Of a stretch of DNA of 64,000 nucleotides, positions 9,309 through 18,255 are shown piece by piece. Source of the DNA: Eubacterium sp. (GTDB lineage: Bacteria; Bacillota; Clostridia; Lachnospirales; Lachnospiraceae); contig JAAWDZ010000053.1 in assembly GCA_022794015.1 (NCBI GenBank), positions 1 to 64,000 of the forward strand. Direction: 5' to 3'. The stretch's first letter is position 1; each line of letters opens with the position of its first letter. The notes beneath the pieces are model-generated. The model made no database searches and was not told the origin of the DNA. It saw only the letters and a list, made by a program, of their open reading frames with translations. Both the position numbers and the translations under genes were made by a program.

Positions 9309-11519
9309 GTGGAAACGATCAAAGGATATGTCAGTCAGATTATTTTCCGAAATCCGGACAATGGATATACTGTATTTGAATTGGTGCATCAGGAAGAGGA
9401 GCTGACCTGCGTAGGCACATTTTCCATTCTAAGCGAAGGGGAAAATATAAAAGTGTCAGGAGAATACTCTCATCATCCCATATATGGCAGACAGTTTGCT
9501 GTTCAGAAGATGGAAGAATGTGAACCGGAAGATGAAATTGCTATAGAGCGCTATCTTGGATCGGGAGCGATTAAGGGAATTGGCACGGCTTTGGCCGCGA
9601 GAATTGTGCGGCGTTTTAAACGGGATACGTTTCGGATTATGGAAGAAGAACCAGAGCGTTTGGTGGAGATAAAAGGGATCAGTGAACGGAAAGCGAGAGA
9701 AATTGCAAGTCAGGTGGTGGAAAAAAGGGAGCTGCGCCAGGCGATGATTTTTTTACAACAGTATGGACTTTCACTGAATCTTGCGATTAAGGTTTATAAC
9801 AGGTATCAGCAGGATGTTTACCGGATTATAAAAGAAAATCCCTATCGGCTTGCAGATGATATACAGGGGGTAGGATTTAAAATAGCAGATGAGATCGCAG
9901 CAAAGGCAGGAATCCGCATGGATTCCGATTTTCGGATTAAAAGCGGCGTATTATACAGTCTGCTGCAGGCGGCTGCAGAAGGTCATACTTATCTTCCCAA
10001 AGAGGAATTAACGGAAAAGGCAGCTGGCCTGTTAGGAATAGAGCCTGATTTGATTGAAAAGCATTATATGGATCTGGCAATTGAAAAGAAAATTATGGTC
10101 AGAGGCAGTAATATTTACGGTGCGGCCTATTATTATATGGAAGCCTCTGTGGCAGTCAAGCTGCTGGAACTGGATATCAACTATGAGTTGTCGGAGGAAC
10201 AGATTGCCGGGCGCGTTCATCAGATAGAAAAGCAAAGTGGTATACAGCCGGATGAAACGCAGATGCATGCGGTTGTGGAAGCGGTAAAAAGAGGAGTTTT
10301 TATTCTCACAGGAGGACCTGGTACAGGGAAAACGACCACGATCAACTTAATTATCCGCTATTTTGAGTCGGAGGGACTGGATGTTTTTCTGGGAGCGCCT
10401 ACCGGACGGGCGGCAAAACGGATGAGCGAAACGACAGGCTGTGAAGCGAGGACAATCCACCGTATGCTGGAATTAAACGGAGGGATAGAGGGAAATGCCG
10501 GGTTTTCCAGAAATGCAGAGCATCCGCTGGAAACAGATGTTGTGATTATTGACGAAATGTCTATGGTGGATATTTCACTTATGCATGCGCTGTTAAAAGC
10601 AATTGTACCTGGGACAAGGCTGATTTTGGTAGGGGATGTCAACCAGCTTCCCAGTGTAGGGCCAGGCAGCGTGCTTAAGGATATCATCAATTCCGGTGCA
10701 TTTTCCGTAGCAGAGCTTACAAAGGTATTCCGGCAGGCTGCAAAAAGCGATATCATTTTAAACGCCCATAAAATCAACGCGGGAGAAGATATAGCGCTGG
10801 ACAATAAAAGTATGGATTTCTTTTTTTTAAAACGCTATGAAGCGGATAAAATCATCAATGTTACTATTCAGCTGGTTGCACAGAAGCTGCCGCGGTTTGT
10901 GGACGCTTCTCCGTTTGATATCCAGGTGCTCACCCCAATGCGGAAAGGACTGCTTGGCGTGGAACGCTTAAATGGGATTTTACAGCAGTATTTAAATCCG
11001 CCTGCAGGGGATAAGAAGGAATGGGAACATGGCGGCCATATCTTTCGGGAAGGCGATAAAGTAATGCAGATCAAAAATAATTACCAGCTGGAGTGGGAGA
11101 TCCGCAGCAGGTATGGAATTGCCATTGAAAAGGGGCTTGGCGTGTTCAATGGGGATATGGGAATTATCCGGGAGATCAGTGAATTTGCAGGAACTATGGC
11201 GGTAGAGTTTGATGAAGCACGCAGGGTCGAGTATTCTTTGAAAAACTTAGAAGAGCTTGAGCTGGCATACGCCGTTACGATCCATAAGTCCCAGGGGGCG
11301 GAATATCCTGCTGCAGTGATTCCACTGTTAAACGGGCCGCAAATGTTAATGAACCGGAATCTGATTTACACTGCTGTAACGCGTGCGAAAAAATGCGTCG
11401 CATTGGTAGGAGATGAAAATATGTTTTTTGCCATGGTGCAAAATACCAGGCAGCAGAAGCGGTATTCCGGGCTTTGTGAGGAGCTTGAAAAAAGGAGGAA
11501 CGAGGAATTACCAGAATAA
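9309..11519 (+). CDS. recD2: ATP-dependent RecD2-type DNA helicase
   Basis: 5'-3' superfamily 1B helicase of the RecBC-independent RecD2 class, linked to DNA repair and replication-fork stability. 736 residues from GTG 9309, preceded by GGGAGGGAG; an ATG 48 bp upstream falls inside the terminator stem and is a poorer choice. Helix-hairpin-helix DNA-binding segments occupy about residues 90-200 (IKGIGTALAARIV and similar), Walker A GGPGTGKTTT is at about 335-344, Walker B VVIIDEMSMVD at about 411-421, and the late motif VTIHKSQGAEYP at about 655. The length and N-terminal extension match RecD2 rather than RecD. comF follows directly. Confidence 0.93.
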   Translation: METIKGYVSQIIFRNPDNGYTVFELVHQEEELTCVGTFSILSEGENIKVSGEYSHHPIYGRQFAVQKMEECEPEDEIAIERYLGSGAIKGIGTALAARIVRRFKRDTFRIMEEEPERLVEIKGISERKAREIASQVVEKRELRQAMIFLQQYGLSLNLAIKVYNRYQQDVYRIIKENPYRLADDIQGVGFKIADEIAAKAGIRMDSDFRIKSGVLYSLLQAAAEGHTYLPKEELTEKAAGLLGIEPDLIEKHYMDLAIEKKIMVRGSNIYGAAYYYMEASVAVKLLELDINYELSEEQIAGRVHQIEKQSGIQPDETQMHAVVEAVKRGVFILTGGPGTGKTTTINLIIRYFESEGLDVFLGAPTGRAAKRMSETTGCEARTIHRMLELNGGIEGNAGFSRNAEHPLETDVVIIDEMSMVDISLMHALLKAIVPGTRLILVGDVNQLPSVGPGSVLKDIINSGAFSVAELTKVFRQAAKSDIILNAHKINAGEDIALDNKSMDFFFLKRYEADKIINVTIQLVAQKLPRFVDASPFDIQVLTPMRKGLLGVERLNGILQQYLNPPAGDKKEWEHGGHIFREGDKVMQIKNNYQLEWEIRSRYGIAIEKGLGVFNGDMGIIREISEFAGTMAVEFDEARRVEYSLKNLEELELAYAVTIHKSQGAEYPAAVIPLLNGPQMLMNRNLIYTAVTRAKKCVALVGDENMFFAMVQNTRQQKRYSGLCEELEKRRNEELPE

Positions 11520-11560
11520 AATTTGCAGGAGAATTTCTAAGATGGCTTGATGGGATCCTG

Positions 11561-12250
11561 TTGGATTTACTGTATCCGCCGCGCTGTCCCATTTGCGATA
11601 AGGCTGTTTTGCCTGAGGAAGGGATTTGCGCGGCATGCAGAAAAAAGATACGTCCGGCGGCAGAACCGGCCTGTATGAAGTGCGGTAAGCCTCTGGCGGA
11701 CAGCAGGCAGGAATATTGCGCGGACTGCAGACGCAAAAAACATGCATTTGTTCAGGGAAAGGCATTGTGGGTATATGAGAAAGAAGTAAAGAAATCCATA
11801 TACCGGTTTAAATACCAGGACAGGAGGGAATACGCAAAAGTATATGCGCAGGAAATTGCGGCACGGTATGAAAAATATTTGAAAGACCGTAGAATCGAAG
11901 CAATTATTCCAATCCCACTGCATAAAAAGAGGAAGAGGAAGCGCGGATATAATCAGGCGGAGCTTCTGGCAGGGGAATTGGGGAATATTTTAGGCCTGCC
12001 GGTTTATACAGACGTACTGGTGCGGGTGCGCGATACAAAGCCCCAAAAGACGTTGGATGATGCGGAACGAAAAAATAATCTGAAAGAGGCTTTTAAAACG
12101 ACAGAAAATATTGTACAATTAAATTACATATTAGTTGTTGATGACATATATACGACAGGGAGCACATTAGACGCTGCGGCGTCCGCTTTGGCAAAGGCAG
12201 GCGTGGCGGAGGTGTATACTTGCTGTATTGGTATAGGGATCGACAGTTAG
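11561..12250 (+). CDS. comF: ComF family phosphoribosyltransferase-like protein
   Basis: Predicted competence-type protein with an N-terminal zinc finger (CPIC, CAAC, CMKC and CADC pairs in the first 60 residues) and a C-terminal phosphoribosyltransferase fold (VVDDIYTTGSTLDAA near the end). The TTG at 11561 is the first conventional start codon in frame. Translation may instead begin at ATT 11507, which lies 8 nt after a perfect AAAGGAGG inside the end of recD2 and restores the usual hydrophobic lead (WLDGILLDLLYPPRCP). Translational coupling to recD2 is likely. Family assignment is firm; the role in DNA uptake in this organism is inference. Confidence 0.88.
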   Translation: MDLLYPPRCPICDKAVLPEEGICAACRKKIRPAAEPACMKCGKPLADSRQEYCADCRRKKHAFVQGKALWVYEKEVKKSIYRFKYQDRREYAKVYAQEIAARYEKYLKDRRIEAIIPIPLHKKRKRKRGYNQAELLAGELGNILGLPVYTDVLVRVRDTKPQKTLDDAERKNNLKEAFKTTENIVQLNYILVVDDIYTTGSTLDAAASALAKAGVAEVYTCCIGIGIDS

Positions 12251-12261
12251 GAGGAGTATAC

Positions 12262-12669
12262 ATGGATGTAAGAAGCTGTAAAAATTGTGGAAGATTGTTT
12301 AATTATCTTCAGGGGCCGCCATTATGCCAGGCTTGCAGGAAGAAACTGGAGGATAAGTTTACAGAGGTAAGAAACTATATCCGGGAAAATGATTCGGCTA
12401 CTATGCAGGAGATTTCGGACGCTATGGAGATTAGCGTAAAACAAATTAAACAGTGGGTGCGTGAGGAGAGGCTTACATTTTCAAGCGAATCTCCGGTTGG
12501 AATTGAATGTGAGTCCTGTGGCGCAATGATCCGTACCGGGCGTTTCTGCGATAAGTGCAAGGGCACGATGGCGTCAAATCTGACCAAGATGTATGCTGTA
12601 ACGCCGCCGAAGGAAGAGAAGGCAAAAGGCAAAGATAAAGACCGTATGCGTTTTCTGGACAAATCTTGA
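12262..12669 (+). CDS. yvyF: YvyF-like flagellar operon zinc protein (TIGR03826 type)
   Basis: 135 residues with CKNCGRLFNY and CQACRKK at the N-terminus and a second zinc-binding pair (CESCG, CDKC) near residues 80-100, separated by a helix-turn-helix-like stretch (MQEISDAMEISVKQIKQWV). This is the layout of the YvyF protein that neighbours comF and flgM in Bacillus; no flgM is seen here. I chose ATG 12262 with GGAGGAG before it over the upstream in-frame 12220 codon inside comF. Its molecular role is not established. Confidence 0.82.
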   Translation: MDVRSCKNCGRLFNYLQGPPLCQACRKKLEDKFTEVRNYIRENDSATMQEISDAMEISVKQIKQWVREERLTFSSESPVGIECESCGAMIRTGRFCDKCKGTMASNLTKMYAVTPPKEEKAKGKDKDRMRFLDKS

Positions 12670-12737
12670 CACAAAAAAATAATACCGCAACTGATACGTC
12701 AGATCTGTAACGGGACAGCTTGTCTGAACTGTTATGC

Positions 12738-12767
12738 AAACCCACCTGGTGCAGGTGGGTTTTTTTT
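12738..12767 (+). terminator. Strong rho-independent terminator
   Basis: An 11-bp GC-rich stem, AAACCCACCTG with CAGGTGGGTTT, a 3-nt GTG loop and an uninterrupted T run to 12767. It ends the recD2-comF-yvyF transcript. Confidence 0.93.
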
Positions 12768-12776
12768 GTGAAAAAC

Positions 12777-12804
12777 TTGCATTTAAGGCGTTGTATGGTA
12801 TACT
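12777..12804 (+). promoter_or_regulatory. Sigma-A-like promoter for the cdaA-glmM region
   Basis: TTGCAT (12777-12782), a 16-bp spacer and TATACT (12799-12804), placed between the terminator and the next gene, 31 bp before its start. It probably drives the run of genes down to glmM or beyond. Confidence 0.65.
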
Positions 12805-12834
12805 TAATATCGTATATGCAATTCCGGAGAAGAT

Positions 12835-13245
12835 ATGGGGGATATTATGTTAAACCAGGAACGTGTATGTGAAATGACCAGGCTGGCAATTTTCGATCAG
12901 GGGGAAGGACGTGAATGCAGGCCGATGATTCAGTATTTCCGAAAAGATTATATCGCAAGAGAACTTTTAAAAAGTTTTATAACGGGCACCGTTGCTTTTT
13001 TTGTATGCGTTGCGGCGCTTGGGTTATATCATTTGGAGGAATTGATGGAGCAGATAAATATTCTGGATATTCCAAAGCTTGCGGTTCGGGGAATTTTGAT
13101 TTATATGGCGTGTATGGCGGTATATCTTTCCATTACGTATGCCGTATATCATATAAGATATACGAAAGGACGTCAGAAGGTGAAGAAATATTACCTTCAT
13201 TTAAAGCGCGTCAACAGGCTATATCGGGAAGAGGAACAGATGTAA
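12835..13245 (+). CDS. Small membrane protein of unknown function
   Basis: 136 residues with two predicted transmembrane helices (about 46-66 and 84-106) and a basic, tyrosine-rich cytoplasmic tail (HIRYTKGRQKVKKYYLHLKR). I do not recognise the family. The start may be ATG 12835 (GGAGAA just upstream) or ATG 12847 (GGGGGA upstream). It is first in a same-strand run with the next membrane protein and cdaA, so a membrane or envelope role is plausible but unproven. Confidence 0.7.
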   Translation: MGDIMLNQERVCEMTRLAIFDQGEGRECRPMIQYFRKDYIARELLKSFITGTVAFFVCVAALGLYHLEELMEQINILDIPKLAVRGILIYMACMAVYLSITYAVYHIRYTKGRQKVKKYYLHLKRVNRLYREEEQM

Positions 13246-13279
13246 GCGTATGGTTGCAGGCGCACAGGAGGGGTGGAAC

Positions 13280-14266
13280 GTGACGGTTTTATTGGAGATG
13301 AAAGAAAAGTTAAAAAACATTTATGGAAAATACGATATATATTTAAAGCCCTTATTTAAATTTATACTGGCAGCAGGTGTTTTTTGGATTATAAATGGAA
13401 ATATTGGTTATATGGACAGGCTGAAAACACTGCCAGTGACATTGGTTCTGGTGCTTCTTTGTTCCATACTGCCGTTAAACGCCATGATTGCTCTGGCAGG
13501 TATTGTAGTATTACTGCATTTATATGCACTTGCAATAGAGGCAGCTGCAGTGGCGTTTGTACTGTTTTTTCTGATGGGGCTGTTGTATTTTCGATTTGCA
13601 CCTGAGGATGGGATATATACGGTTTTGATGCCCTTGTGTCTCCATTTTAATATCGGTCCTGTGATGCCAATGGCAATAGGGCTGATGGGAAAAGCCTATT
13701 CTGTTGTTTCCGTACTCTTCGGTACAGTAGTCTGGTTTTTCCTAAGCGGTATCAAAGAAAATCAGGCCGTATTTAGCAGCAGCTTAGAAGATGCTGCAGC
13801 TTCTAAGCTGACAGTGGCCATGAATCTGGTTATGGGAAATAAAGAGATGTTTTTAGTGTTGGCCACTTACACGGTGGTCACGGCTGTTGTGTTTTTCATA
13901 CGGAATCTTTCGATAGATTATGCATGGACAGCGGCTATTATTGTTGGTGCGCTGGTGGATTTTGTAGTGCTCTTTGCAGGGTATCTGATGCTTGGTATTC
14001 CAGACAGGACAATAAATCTGGCAGTGGGATCCCTGTTGTCGCTTGCAGTGTCCCTGGTGTTGGAATTTCTGTTTTTTAATCTGGATTATACACGCACAGA
14101 ACGGGTACAATTTGAAGATGATGAATATTATTATTATGTGAAAGCTGTTCCCAAAATGTATGTAGCCAGAAAAGAAAAGCAGGTCAAGCGTTTCAGCTCA
14201 AAGGCCAGCGGACGGACAACCAGAAAGCAGTCTTTCAGGGGCGCGGATAAAGATATATTAAGGTAG
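13280..14266 (+). CDS. Polytopic membrane protein of unknown function
   Basis: 328 residues from GTG 13280, which has AGGAGGGG 6 nt before it; a longer frame from 13250 lacks such a site. Roughly eight or nine hydrophobic helices fill residues 20-265, followed by a charged cytoplasmic tail with a tyrosine cluster (EDDEYYYYVKAVPKMY, about 280-295) and a basic end. No catalytic motif is recognised. It precedes cdaA by 18 bp and is probably cotranscribed. A transport or envelope role would be a guess. Confidence 0.72.
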   Translation: MTVLLEMKEKLKNIYGKYDIYLKPLFKFILAAGVFWIINGNIGYMDRLKTLPVTLVLVLLCSILPLNAMIALAGIVVLLHLYALAIEAAAVAFVLFFLMGLLYFRFAPEDGIYTVLMPLCLHFNIGPVMPMAIGLMGKAYSVVSVLFGTVVWFFLSGIKENQAVFSSSLEDAAASKLTVAMNLVMGNKEMFLVLATYTVVTAVVFFIRNLSIDYAWTAAIIVGALVDFVVLFAGYLMLGIPDRTINLAVGSLLSLAVSLVLEFLFFNLDYTRTERVQFEDDEYYYYVKAVPKMYVARKEKQVKRFSSKASGRTTRKQSFRGADKDILR

Positions 14267-14284
14267 GAACGGCATGGAAAGGAT

Positions 14285-15199
14285 GTGGGACGCGTGGGAC
14301 ATATGTGGTCAATGTTTCTTCTGTTCAGGGATAAATATCTGACGTGGATGGATTTGCCGGTAATCACTTATATTGATATTGTTGAGATTATCATTATAGC
14401 GTTCTTATTCTATACAATCCTGGTCTGGATCAAGAGCACAAGGGCATGGATGCTGTTCAAGGGACTTATGGTAATACTGGTGTTTTTTCTGCTGGCGGCA
14501 GTATTCCAGATGAATACGATTTTGTGGCTGGCGGAAAAAGCTGTTAATGTAGGTGTAATTGCTATAGTCGTTATTTTTCAGCCGGAAATGAGGAGAGCGT
14601 TAGAACAGCTCGGCCGGAAGAATTTTTTCAGCGGACTGATTTCCTTTGATTTTGGTAAGGATGAAGTTGAAAAGATCAGTGAAAAAACGATAAATGAACT
14701 GATACGTGCGTGCTTTGAGATGAGCAAGGTGAAGACGGGGGCGCTGATTGTTATTGAGGATACGGTTGTGCTCTCTGAGTATGAGAGAACAGGAATTGCA
14801 GTAGATGCCGTTCTGACCAATCAGTTATTGATTAATATTTTTGAAAAAAACACACCGCTGCACGATGGCGCTGTTATTGTACGGGGGGATCGAATTGTAT
14901 CTGCGACCTGCTATCTGCCGCTTTCGGATAATATGGAGCTGAGCAAGGAGCTGGGCACGAGGCACCGGGCGGCTGTGGGAATCAGCGAGGTCAGTGATTC
15001 GCTTACGATTGTGGTATCGGAGGAGAATGGAAGAGTTTCTCTTGCTGCAGGAGGGAAACTGGTGCGGGGATTAGACCAGGAAGGGCTTCGCAGACGCTTG
15101 AAGGTACTGAATAAATATGAGCCGGATAACAAACGCAAAGGCATACTCAAAAGGAGGCTGAAGAATGTTAAAAAAGATATTCATGCGGATGACGAATAA
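14285..15199 (+). CDS. cdaA: Diadenylate cyclase CdaA
   Basis: Membrane-bound enzyme making the second messenger c-di-AMP from two ATP. About three N-terminal transmembrane helices (30-105) precede a DisA_N cyclase domain with the catalytic DGA motif in LHDGAVIV (Asp194-Ala196) and the RHR motif (226-228). The length of about 300 is slightly above the usual 273-280, due to N-terminal and basic C-terminal extensions. The start is uncertain: GTG 14285, GTG 14294 (best spacing from AAAGGA) or ATG 14303. The 3' end overlaps cdaR by 35 bp, and glmM follows, the classic cdaA-cdaR-glmM operon in which the partners modulate cyclase activity. Confidence 0.95.
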   Translation: MGRVGHMWSMFLLFRDKYLTWMDLPVITYIDIVEIIIIAFLFYTILVWIKSTRAWMLFKGLMVILVFFLLAAVFQMNTILWLAEKAVNVGVIAIVVIFQPEMRRALEQLGRKNFFSGLISFDFGKDEVEKISEKTINELIRACFEMSKVKTGALIVIEDTVVLSEYERTGIAVDAVLTNQLLINIFEKNTPLHDGAVIVRGDRIVSATCYLPLSDNMELSKELGTRHRAAVGISEVSDSLTIVVSEENGRVSLAAGGKLVRGLDQEGLRRRLKVLNKYEPDNKRKGILKRRLKNVKKDIHADDE

Positions 15200-16586
15200 T
15201 CTTGGTTTAAAGCTCCTTGCAGTAATGTTTGCCAGTGTAGTCTGGCTGGCGGTTGTGAATATTGACGATCCGAAAACTACAAGAACCTTTACAACGACGG
15301 TTACTGTGGAGAATAACGATTATCTTACAGAAATCGGCAAGTACTATGAAATTATAAATAACAGCAATACAGTCACGTTTAAAGTGAGCGGGAAACGTTC
15401 TTATTTGGAGCGGATGAGCAATATTGATTTTAAAGCAACTGCAGATCTGGAAATGATAGAAAACATGAGCCGCGTTCCGATTGAGATTATGGCGCAGCGT
15501 TACAACGGTTATGTGACGGTTGCAAGCAAAATCAACTATCTGGAGTTAAATGTAGAGGATTTGGTATCGAAGCCATTTATGATTTCTGTACAGACGGAAG
15601 GGAATGTTCAGGATAAACATGCGTTGGGGGAAACCAGTGTATCCCCGACACTGCTTCGGGTTTCCGGTCCGGCATCGCTTGTGGATACGGTTGACAAGGC
15701 GGTTGCCACGGTCAATGTAGAAGGAATGTTCCAGGACATCACAGACAGCGTGATTCCGGTTTTGTATGACAAAGACGGCAATGAAATCGACAGCAGAGAT
15801 CTTTCTTTTAATATACAAAATGTGATGGTTTCCGTACGGATTTTGGCTACGAAAGAAGTGACGCTTAATTTTCAGACGACAGGCACATTGCCGGCGGGTT
15901 ACGAATACCTTGGTATAGATTACAATCCGCAGACAGTAACGGTTAAGGGACTTCCGGCAGTGCTGAATACAGTAAACAGTATTATTATTCCGGAAGAGGT
16001 GCTGAATTTGACCGACGCTGTGGAAGACATCCGTAAAGAAGTAGATATTTCTTCGTATCTTCCGTCTGGCGTTACGCTGTTAGACAGCAAACAGACCAAA
16101 ATTTCAGTCACGGTCAAAATTGAAAAGCATAGCAGAAAGAAATTCCAGATGCCCACGGCCAATATTACGGTTGGCAGTTTGGGCAGCAGGTACGATGCAA
16201 AATTTCTGTCAGATACGGTGGAGGTGCAGCTGGAAGGTCTTTCTTCTGAACTGGACGAACTGGATGCGTCTACGTTAACAGGAAGCATTGATGTCAGAGG
16301 GATGCTGGAAGGAGAGCATACGGTCAGTCTGCAGTTAAATCTTGATTCAAAGTTTACACTGGTGAAAAATGTGACTGTTACGGTGGATATTGTGCCTAAG
16401 GGCACAGACCAGGGTACGAATTCTGATAAAGAGGACGCCGATCAGGCAGGTTCTGATAAAGGCGATTCTGATGAAGAGAGTTCCGAAGGGGCAAATTCAG
16501 AGGAAGCGGATTCCGAGAAAAAGGATACAGGTACAGGCAAGACGGCGGCATCGGGCACCGGCGCTGCAAAGAAGCCGAATTCATAG
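15165..16586 (+). CDS. cdaR: YbbR-domain c-di-AMP regulator CdaR
   Basis: Extracytoplasmic regulator of CdaA. One N-terminal transmembrane anchor (about 12-32) is followed by about four YbbR repeats (residues 35-400, with paired patterns such as VRILATKEVTLNFQTTGTLP). The tail from about 408 is an unusual low-complexity, acidic Ser/Asp/Glu/Gly-rich stretch of some 65 residues. ATG 15165 lies inside the 3' end of cdaA, so the two are probably translationally coupled. The length of 473 is close to that of CdaR in Bacillus. Membership is clear from the repeats and position. Confidence 0.92.
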   Translation: MLKKIFMRMTNNLGLKLLAVMFASVVWLAVVNIDDPKTTRTFTTTVTVENNDYLTEIGKYYEIINNSNTVTFKVSGKRSYLERMSNIDFKATADLEMIENMSRVPIEIMAQRYNGYVTVASKINYLELNVEDLVSKPFMISVQTEGNVQDKHALGETSVSPTLLRVSGPASLVDTVDKAVATVNVEGMFQDITDSVIPVLYDKDGNEIDSRDLSFNIQNVMVSVRILATKEVTLNFQTTGTLPAGYEYLGIDYNPQTVTVKGLPAVLNTVNSIIIPEEVLNLTDAVEDIRKEVDISSYLPSGVTLLDSKQTKISVTVKIEKHSRKKFQMPTANITVGSLGSRYDAKFLSDTVEVQLEGLSSELDELDASTLTGSIDVRGMLEGEHTVSLQLNLDSKFTLVKNVTVTVDIVPKGTDQGTNSDKEDADQAGSDKGDSDEESSEGANSEEADSEKKDTGTGKTAASGTGAAKKPNS

Positions 16587-16607
16587 AAAGGGATGGAGGA
16601 GTTAAAA

Positions 16608-17957
16608 ATGGGAAGAATGTTTGGTACGGACGGCGTACGCGGAGTAGCGGGAACGGAACTTACAATTGAACTGGCAATGAAGCTGGGCCAGGCAGGAGCA
16701 TATGTGCTGACGAAAAACAGAGAACATAAGCCGACGATTATTGTGGGATGTGATACCAGAATTTCCGGAGGAATGCTTGCCAATGCACTGATGGCAGGAA
16801 TTTGTTCGGTAGGAGCAAATGCAATTTACGCGGGAGTTGTACCGACTCCGGCGATTGCTTATCTGGTCAGGAAACACAAAGTGGATGCGGGAGTTGTAAT
16901 TTCGGCGTCCCACAATCCGATGGAGTTTAATGGAATCAAATTTTTCAATGGGGAAGGCTATAAGCTTTCCGATCAGCTGGAAGACGAAATCGAAGCATTG
17001 ATTAAAAATAATATGAAGGATGTGCCGATGCCGACGGGAACAGGGATTGGCAAAATCGAATATCGCCTGGATATTAAGGATGAGTATGTAAGGTTTATCA
17101 AAAAGACAGTGCCAATTGATTTGTCGAAGCTCAAAATTGTAGTGGATTGTGCAGAAGGAGCAGCGTATGATACTTCTGTTAAAGCACTGCAGGAGCTGGG
17201 AGCAAACCTTGTGCCGATCCATATTCATCCAGACGGGACGAATATTAACTCCAACTGCGGTTCTACGCATATGGAAGAGCTGAGGGCGCGTGTGGTATAC
17301 GAGAAGGCAGATATTGGAATTGCTTTTGACGGGGATGCAGATCGTATGCTTGCTGTAGATGAGCTGGGAAATGTAGTAGACGGCGATCAGATTATGGCAA
17401 TTGTTGGAAGCCATATGAAAAAGCAGGGACAGCTTAAGAAAAATACGATTGTCGTGACGGTAATGACGAATCTGGGGTTTTCCCTGATGGGAGAGCGCGA
17501 AGGCCTTCACATAGAAAAGACGAAGGTGGGCGATCGTTATGTGCTTGAAAACATGCTTGAAAATGGTTTTAATCTGGGCGGAGAGCAGTCAGGACACATT
17601 ATATTCCTGGATGACAATACGACCGGAGACGGTCTGTTAAGCGCTTTGCAACTTTTAAAAGTCATGGCAGAAACTGGCGAGAAGCTGTCGGAGCTGGCCA
17701 AAATTATGGAAGTGCTGCCGCAGTCGCTTGTCAATGCTAAGGTGCCGAACCACAAAAAAGAGCATTATATGGATTATGCGGATATTGCGGAAGCCATAGA
17801 GGCATTGGAAGCAAAATTTAACGGAGAAGGCAGAGTTTTGATCCGTCCGTCCGGAACGGAACCACTGGTAAGAGTTATGATTGAAGGAAAGGATCAGCAG
17901 GTAATAGAAGAAGAAGCCAAAAAGCTGGCAGCTCTGATTACGAATACGATGCTGTAA
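16608..17957 (+). CDS. glmM: Phosphoglucosamine mutase GlmM
   Basis: Converts glucosamine-6-phosphate to glucosamine-1-phosphate for UDP-GlcNAc and peptidoglycan. 449 residues from ATG 16608 (GGAGGA 7 nt upstream). The N-terminal [12 protein letters not shown] block is typical; the catalytic phosphoserine is Ser101 in ISASHNP; the metal loop is DGDADR (about 242-247), and the phosphate-binding [12 protein letters not shown] lies near the C-terminus. It is the third gene of the cdaA-cdaR-glmM operon, where GlmM is known to bind and restrain CdaA in other Bacillota. Confidence 0.98.
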   Translation: MGRMFGTDGVRGVAGTELTIELAMKLGQAGAYVLTKNREHKPTIIVGCDTRISGGMLANALMAGICSVGANAIYAGVVPTPAIAYLVRKHKVDAGVVISASHNPMEFNGIKFFNGEGYKLSDQLEDEIEALIKNNMKDVPMPTGTGIGKIEYRLDIKDEYVRFIKKTVPIDLSKLKIVVDCAEGAAYDTSVKALQELGANLVPIHIHPDGTNINSNCGSTHMEELRARVVYEKADIGIAFDGDADRMLAVDELGNVVDGDQIMAIVGSHMKKQGQLKKNTIVVTVMTNLGFSLMGEREGLHIEKTKVGDRYVLENMLENGFNLGGEQSGHIIFLDDNTTGDGLLSALQLLKVMAETGEKLSELAKIMEVLPQSLVNAKVPNHKKEHYMDYADIAEAIEALEAKFNGEGRVLIRPSGTEPLVRVMIEGKDQQVIEEEAKKLAALITNTML

Positions 17958-17974
17958 TACAGGAGGGAATGGGT

Positions 17975-18238
17975 ATGGTTAGCCAAAAAGTTACAATTAA
18001 GAATCCTACAGGGCTACATTTGCGCCCGGCCGGGATTCTTTGCAAAGAGGCGATGAATTTTAAATCATTGATTACATTTTTGTACAGGGGCAATACGGCA
18101 AATGCGAAGAGTGTTTTAAGTGTTCTTGGCGCCTGTATCAAGTCGGGTGATGAGATAGAGCTTGTCTGTGACGGTGAAGATGAAGAAGAAGCGCTTAGGG
18201 TATTGGTTACACTGATCGAAGAAGGGTTTGGTGAATAG
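17975..18238 (+). CDS. ptsH: HPr-family phosphocarrier protein
   Basis: 87 residues from ATG 17975, placed 8 nt after GGAGGG; the ATG two codons earlier is too close to the site. This start puts the phospho-accepting histidine at His15 (NPTGLHLRPA) and the HPr-kinase serine at Ser46 (NAKSVL), the canonical positions. The region after Ser46 (SVLGACIKSGDEIELVCDG) departs somewhat from housekeeping HPr, so it could be a second, specialised HPr rather than the main PTS carrier. It directly follows glmM, not a PTS operon. Confidence 0.85.
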   Translation: MVSQKVTIKNPTGLHLRPAGILCKEAMNFKSLITFLYRGNTANAKSVLSVLGACIKSGDEIELVCDGEDEEEALRVLVTLIEEGFGE

Positions 18239-18255
18239 GAGGACTTCCAAAAAAC

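Noticed and set aside
16602-17510. 302-codon minus-strand open frame opposite glmM
   Set aside because: A shadow frame with Cys/His/Asn-biased composition; glmM on the plus strand is unambiguous.
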